Source: Spirochaetaceae bacterium (lineage in GTDB: Bacteria; Spirochaetota; Spirochaetia; Treponematales; Breznakiellaceae). Taken from it: a stretch of DNA of 9,291 bases. How positions within the stretch are numbered: position 1 is the stretch's first letter; each line of letters starts with the position of its first letter. The notes under the pieces are model-generated. The model was not told the origin of the DNA, did no database searches, and saw only the letters and a program-made list of their open reading frames with translations. Below, piece by piece: positions 6,501 to 9,291 of this stretch. Location: assembly GCA_031280455.1 (NCBI GenBank), contig JAITGR010000081.1:1-9291 (forward strand), read 5' to 3'. The position numbers and the translations under genes are program-made.

Positions 6501-8227
6501 GCAGGGATTTTTAGGTCACGGTAACTGATCGCGTTGTAGTAAAACTGAAGCCGCGAAGAAAGCGCCGCGCCTTCCAGCGGGCTGTTGTCCAGCACAAAGC
6601 GGCTGCCGTCCGGCTCCTCGGTTTCTTTTATCAACGGCGAGCGGAAGGGGCCGCCCTGAACCAGCAGGGGGTCGAGCCAGCCGTAGAACGATTCCGCCTT
6701 TATAAGGGACATGCGAAGGGAGCCGGTCTGAAATATTGCCCCAAAAAGCCAGAACAAGCCCAGGCACACCATAAGCGCGCAGAGGAGGTATTGGGGGATG
6801 TGGCGGCGCATGACTTCCGCACGGACAAATTCCGCCCTGGGCGAGGGGACAAATACCCGCGTGTGCAGCATGTCGCGGATAAAACACCCGTGCAGCAGCC
6901 GGTTTTTTTCCAGATAGGGCGCGATGAGGGCGCGGGTGCTCTGTACCACCAGCGCGGTGGACGAAGCGTCCGGCACGAGCGGCCGGTCGGCGACAACCGC
7001 CTTTGGCGCGGGGCTGTACGCCGGAATAAGCACCTCGTCGGTGTTCCGCTCCGCCAGCGCGGCGATGCCGGGGCTGAACGAAAAACCCATCTCTTTGCCT
7101 GAACTAAAATAGACGCCTTCAAAAACGGCGTTTTCCGTGCTGTGGAAATTGCCCTCGCCAAAAAGCGCCTCCAGGTAGATTTTGAGGTTGCCATAGAGCG
7201 CGTCAAAATTATCGGGGAAAAGCCATATCTTGCCCGCCACATCCATGCGGCTTTCGCCGGCCTCTCCGGCGGAAAGAAGGAGCTGTTTTGCGCCGGAACG
7301 CAGCCGCTCGTAAAGTTTTTCCCAGAATTGCGTAAAGGCCGCGGCGTTAAACTCGTCCGCCTCGCTTTCAAAACCTAAAATCTGATGCCGCAGCCCGTCC
7401 CCGCCCCGATCGCGGGCCCGCTCGCGGGCATTCGCTTTCGTGAACGTCTGCGTATATTCCTGAAAGCCGCCTACCATGTCCAGCTTGGTAACCACCACAT
7501 GGCACGGCAGCCGCATCCCGCTTTCCCGCAGGAGTTTCCCCAACTCGCTCGCCATGAGCACCGCTTTTTTTGAAGAAAGAGCAACATTATCCGCAAGCAG
7601 CGCGTCGGCGGGAATCGTGATGACAACACCGTCCAGCGGCGCGCGCCGCCGCCCCCGGCAGATTTGGCGGACAATGTGGTTCCACTCGGCGCTCGAACCT
7701 TCGAGCCAGCGGTCGAAAAAAACCTTGCCGCTAATGTCGTAGACCACCGCGCCGGAACCCGTCCACAGGCGCAGCGGCAGACTTTTACGGGGGTCGTCTT
7801 CGGGATTGATTTCTTCTTCGGACGGTGCCAGCTCCAGCTCGCTCGCCGCAAGCAGCGTGGACTTCCCCGAGCGCGGCTCCCCGATAACCGCGTACCAGGG
7901 CACCGTCGCAAGCTGCTGAATATTCGCCGCCGCGTGGACAAGCCCCCGCTTTAGCAAGTCGTTTATCCTGACAATGCTGTCCGAAAGCTGCTGTTTGGCC
8001 TTATCGTGTTCGTCCCCGCCCTTAACAAGCTGGAACAGATGCCGCCAGGTCAGCAAGTCCTTCATAATATCCCTGGTTTCCTTGTTCTTGATACGCCGCC
8101 GCTGTGCCTTGCGCGCCAGCGGAATAATCACCAGAAACACCAGCAGCACTATGGCCAGGACAACGGCCAAAAACCCGTAGGGACCGGCAAAGAAAGCCCG
8201 CAGCATATTCAACAACGAAGCCGGCAT
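3560..8227 (-). CDS. tssM: T6SS inner-membrane ATPase-like protein TssM (IcmF family)
   Basis: TssM forms the envelope-spanning channel of the T6SS with TssL and TssJ. This protein has 1555 residues, longer than most TssM. It starts with a hydrophobic segment (about 15-37) followed by a strongly basic ARKAQRRRIKNK. The cytoplasmic NTPase domain has Walker A GEPRSGKST (116-124, K122), a degenerate Walker B VVYDISG (161-167, D164), a G4-type VVTKLD (245-250) and the IcmF landmark FEGVYFSSG (369-377). A second membrane helix lies at 481-499, and the remaining thousand residues would be periplasmic, ending in a beta-rich C-terminal domain. A low-complexity Asn-Ser-Gly-Ala stretch is encoded at 5540-5593. 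The ATG start at 8227 overlaps the tssL stop by one base (TAATG), with a G-rich ribosome binding site (GGAGACGGGGGG). Identification is secure from the ATPase and IcmF motifs and the neighbours. Confidence 0.95.
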   Translation of the reverse strand: MPASLLNMLRAFFAGPYGFLAVVLAIVLLVFLVIIPLARKAQRRRIKNKETRDIMKDLLTWRHLFQLVKGGDEHDKAKQQLSDSIVRINDLLKRGLVHAAANIQQLATVPWYAVIGEPRSGKSTLLAASELELAPSEEEINPEDDPRKSLPLRLWTGSGAVVYDISGKVFFDRWLEGSSAEWNHIVRQICRGRRRAPLDGVVITIPADALLADNVALSSKKAVLMASELGKLLRESGMRLPCHVVVTKLDMVGGFQEYTQTFTKANARERARDRGGDGLRHQILGFESEADEFNAAAFTQFWEKLYERLRSGAKQLLLSAGEAGESRMDVAGKIWLFPDNFDALYGNLKIYLEALFGEGNFHSTENAVFEGVYFSSGKEMGFSFSPGIAALAERNTDEVLIPAYSPAPKAVVADRPLVPDASSTALVVQSTRALIAPYLEKNRLLHGCFIRDMLHTRVFVPSPRAEFVRAEVMRRHIPQYLLCALMVCLGLFWLFGAIFQTGSLRMSLIKAESFYGWLDPLLVQGGPFRSPLIKETEEPDGSRFVLDNSPLEGAALSSRLQFYYNAISYRDLKIPAPLGFKAASAIVFGFDRNMGFRKKAFIANQLHKSMVRMPVLRGTGSRLIEERDSQTLDGGVREVIGSFVALDEVQGLDFARFFASPRFKLNAMLRYLMPDLSNDTMALLDSYLPKYDRPGAFQMDAGYIYSDDYRKAKQAGLDTVLSAWKRRAVYPDSIYGRIRLLVAISEGLSGNYGDILDALNRINNAASLEEVQGAVHEWQKLAGGFKDFAAQGRAVFEEVRLLMKAAHIPLAFENSLPQIKTAAGSPVLKKPALDAFGDNLINNYLFNDMVISYAVREYTRLFDEDMEFIKSKANGKHAANSSGTANSSGAANSSGAATSNGVLGQVIAEQNVFSQNLNQEVDDLKQRAGVLQNDALLAQKVDDKPDAPSLFMTAERIINLTSDIPVPRQQTMQNAGFNTNWRQGQDAIKSAQDAFEAFVKPYIENKSLAVLIANARVMLLAEAYYNRYVIFTTSLAFLDSSAGNIAAVVESQADGSNLFSFSGNAIENLFGGFYYNRGYDPTVVKLFMDNVASFASLFKADGDTKNMPLFLRNVDTRIYQPAAFMDYLANYIGYWGAYPEQVYVSAGTWENFKARAAGYKSFQINSLLLSVYGKSLEAVNQIDSALLTPAPLAAKTRNAASLGDRQSMVNQFLSAEAEKMFAAWNALPADPLQAYAILQGTAEADAKQSYFAVYVSPAGQSGGSAAPEAGGPSAGGPASISIGWWNSFALDGAAILSREADMANMARLTENIEKYKAFPLYADAASNTDGGRKNTISPADMAELAGLLGALGAGLTTQAQQAESAPAAALHHNLFAGTTAQTWASVVYQAAAAVSNTQKPLSWTIYQPPVDVQSRLATGGRLLAINRFRYVEVSGGGNPRVSSTYMNEKLMLLQGNPADAGLSFKFYKTSRDAAPAAVVAFNNPWSVFDVYLQPARTADDKGKLYTPLFFEDEAGQYVYYVEIDFSQDMPPPEAWYTPENWPDIMISGGMITERR
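5540..5593 (-). repeat. Three tandem 18-bp repeats encoding an Asn-Ser-Ser-Gly-Ala linker in TssM
   Basis: Three back-to-back 18-bp units (5540-5557, 5558-5575, 5576-5593), the third differing at one base, encode hexapeptide copies of the A-N-S-S-G-(A/T) type at about residues 879-896 of TssM. A fourth related degenerate copy, ATSNG, follows. The unit keeps the reading frame, so changes in copy number would lengthen or shorten a flexible periplasmic linker without breaking the protein. Confidence 0.9.
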
Positions 8228-8970
8228 TACTTACCCCCCGTCTCCATACCGGCAGGACGCTCCGGCGCGCCAGTCGTGGCTGGCGCGCCAGTCGTGGCTG
8301 GCGCGGAAGCCGCGGCCGTTTTTTCCAGCACGGCGCGGTAATTTTTGGTCGCTCCCGCAAAAACCGCCAGATTGATGATAAAACTCAGCGCCATAAAAAC
8401 CGCGCCGGCAATAAGCGCCAGCCGCACCGTAAAGAGCCGCCGCGTCCTAAAAAACGGCTTGCGCTTGGGCAGCGGCATAATCGGCTCCGCGTAAATGTTG
8501 TAGGCGGCGCGGGCTTTTTCCGCGCAGAGCCGCATACACTCGCGTATGTACTTCTGGTTAAAGCGGTACGCCCCGTTAAACCCCAGCCCCAGCATGATGT
8601 AGAACAGCGAAATCGAATTCCGGTAATTCGGCTCTTCCACCGTTTGGGAAAGCAGGTCGAAGAATTTCTCGTCGCCGGAAAGCTCGTTGTAGTTACGGGA
8701 AAGCTCCCGCCATTCCAGACTGAACGGAAAGCGCCCCTCTTTGACGATGTAATCAATAAAAAAAACCAGCGGCTTTTCTATCCAGGCGAACTCCTCGCGT
8801 AACGCGGCATCCTCTTCCGCCCGGGCCTTTGCCTCCGAGAGAACGCGGGTAACATCCTGCTGAAACTTTTCCATTTCAACATTGTGCGTAACCCCGCAGA
8901 GCTGCCAATACCCGCACACACATTGAAAGACCGGATAGCACAGTTTTTCCAGCGCGCTTATGTCGCCCAT
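8227..8970 (-). CDS. tssL: T6SS inner-membrane protein TssL (DotU/IcmH family)
   Basis: This 247-residue protein has the normal layout for TssL: a cytoplasmic helical domain, a membrane helix near the C-terminus (about 184-205, ALIAGAVFMALSFIINLAVF) and a short outer tail. The DotU signatures are visible: FFIDYIVKE (70-78), RFPFSLEW (80-87), EKFFDLLSQ (101-109) and LGLGFNGAYR (127-136). TssL binds TssM and the TssK baseplate component. No peptidoglycan-binding (OmpA-like) domain follows the membrane helix, so anchoring to the cell wall must come from elsewhere. The tail contains two tandem ATTGAP hexapeptides (225-236). I chose the ATG at 8970 because it overlaps the tssK stop (TGATG) and is preceded by GGGGGCGAG; a TTG one codon upstream is possible. 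The stop overlaps the tssM start by one base. Confidence 0.94.
   Translation of the reverse strand: MGDISALEKLCYPVFQCVCGYWQLCGVTHNVEMEKFQQDVTRVLSEAKARAEEDAALREEFAWIEKPLVFFIDYIVKEGRFPFSLEWRELSRNYNELSGDEKFFDLLSQTVEEPNYRNSISLFYIMLGLGFNGAYRFNQKYIRECMRLCAEKARAAYNIYAEPIMPLPKRKPFFRTRRLFTVRLALIAGAVFMALSFIINLAVFAGATKNYRAVLEKTAAASAPATTGAPATTGAPERPAGMETGGK
8264..8306 (-). repeat. 18-bp tandem repeat (two copies plus a partial) in the TssL C-terminal tail
   Basis: Two exact 18-bp copies (8264-8281 and 8282-8299), each starting with the palindrome GGCGCGCC, are followed by a partial copy GGCGCGG. They encode ATTGAP twice just outside the predicted membrane helix of TssL. The frame is preserved by any copy-number change. 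Confidence 0.9.
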
Positions 8971-9291
8971 CAACTCGCCCCCGTAATCAGGTAGAGCGAC
9001 AGCTCCAGCGCGGGGAATATATCGGGCACATAATCAACCGCGATGCCCTGTTCCTCCGTAATCTCCTGCCAGACCCGCCCCGATTCTTCCAAATCCAGCT
9101 TAAACCAGAACGTCTTCTCCAAAACCGGCAGATAGCGGGGCGGATATGGCGCTTTGGTCAACCTCACCCCCCGAATCCGCATCTGTTTAGACTGCGGGTT
9201 TATCATCTTGAAGGTATCCCCCTCCTCCACAGCCTGAACCACCTCGTCCCTGCCGCCTCCGCACTTGAGCGCCAGATATGCGTTCTGCGTG
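8970..9291 (-). CDS. tssK: T6SS baseplate protein TssK, C-terminal fragment (runs off right edge)
   Basis: The minus-strand frame is open from base 9290 to the TGA at 8972-8970, with no stop to the window edge; a GTG at 9242 is internal and not a real start. The visible 106 residues read TQNAYLALKCGG..., then a middle section ending APYPPRYLPVLEKTFWFKLD, then GRVWQEITEEQGIAVDYVPD and LELSLYLI. This order (N-x-Y-L-A-L, a proline-rich turn, F-x-F-K-L-D, W-x-x-I, final hydrophobic strand) is that of the TssK C-terminal head domain, which links the baseplate to the TssL-TssM membrane complex. The following tssL and tssM genes agree with this. The rest of the gene lies upstream of the window. Confidence 0.85.
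   Translation of the reverse strand, partial: TQNAYLALKCGGGRDEVVQAVEEGDTFKMINPQSKQMRIRGVRLTKAPYPPRYLPVLEKTFWFKLDLEESGRVWQEITEEQGIAVDYVPDIFPALELSLYLITGAS

Overview
The window is a single minus-strand block that reads from right to left. It contains the end of a type VI secretion system (T6SS) gene run, followed by a partner-switching regulatory module. Order along the minus strand: the 3' end of tssK, then tssL, tssM, a small secreted beta-rich protein, an anti-sigma factor antagonist (STAS, RsbV-like), an anti-sigma factor/serine kinase (RsbW-like), a 284-bp IS-like element, a membrane-anchored PP2C/SpoIIE phosphatase (RsbU-like), and finally the 5' end of a glycosyltransferase gene that has its own plausible promoter. 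No plus-strand gene is supported.

The T6SS part encodes the baseplate-to-membrane link. The visible TssK end is the domain that contacts the membrane complex, and TssL and TssM are the inner-membrane partners. tssK/tssL and tssL/tssM each overlap by one base, and the next gene starts four bases after the tssM stop, so these genes are probably translated from one mRNA. The beta-rich exported protein follows tssM where a simple locus might have an outer-membrane component; no tssJ is visible here, although it could lie upstream of tssK outside the window. The STAS and RsbW genes follow at 17-nt and 23-nt gaps, so the regulatory module seems to belong to the same transcription unit. The phosphatase was very probably the last operon member: if the inserted element and one copy of its TTA duplication are removed, the rsbW-like stop is followed after 15 nt by the phosphatase start, with a good ribosome binding site between.

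Together the genes suggest a T6SS whose activity or expression is tied to a phosphorylation switch. A membrane receptor phosphatase would sense a signal, dephosphorylate the STAS protein, and thereby release whatever the RsbW-like kinase holds (a sigma factor or another target not visible here).

The organism is a GC-rich diderm. The HAMP/Cache-type SpoIIE phosphatase, the style of the small outer-membrane-like protein and the STAS variant made me think of a spirochaete (Treponema-like, perhaps gut associated). This is an impression from family resemblance, not a demonstrated assignment. The left ~230 bases (glycosyltransferase) are clearly more AT-rich than the rest and look like a separate transcription unit.
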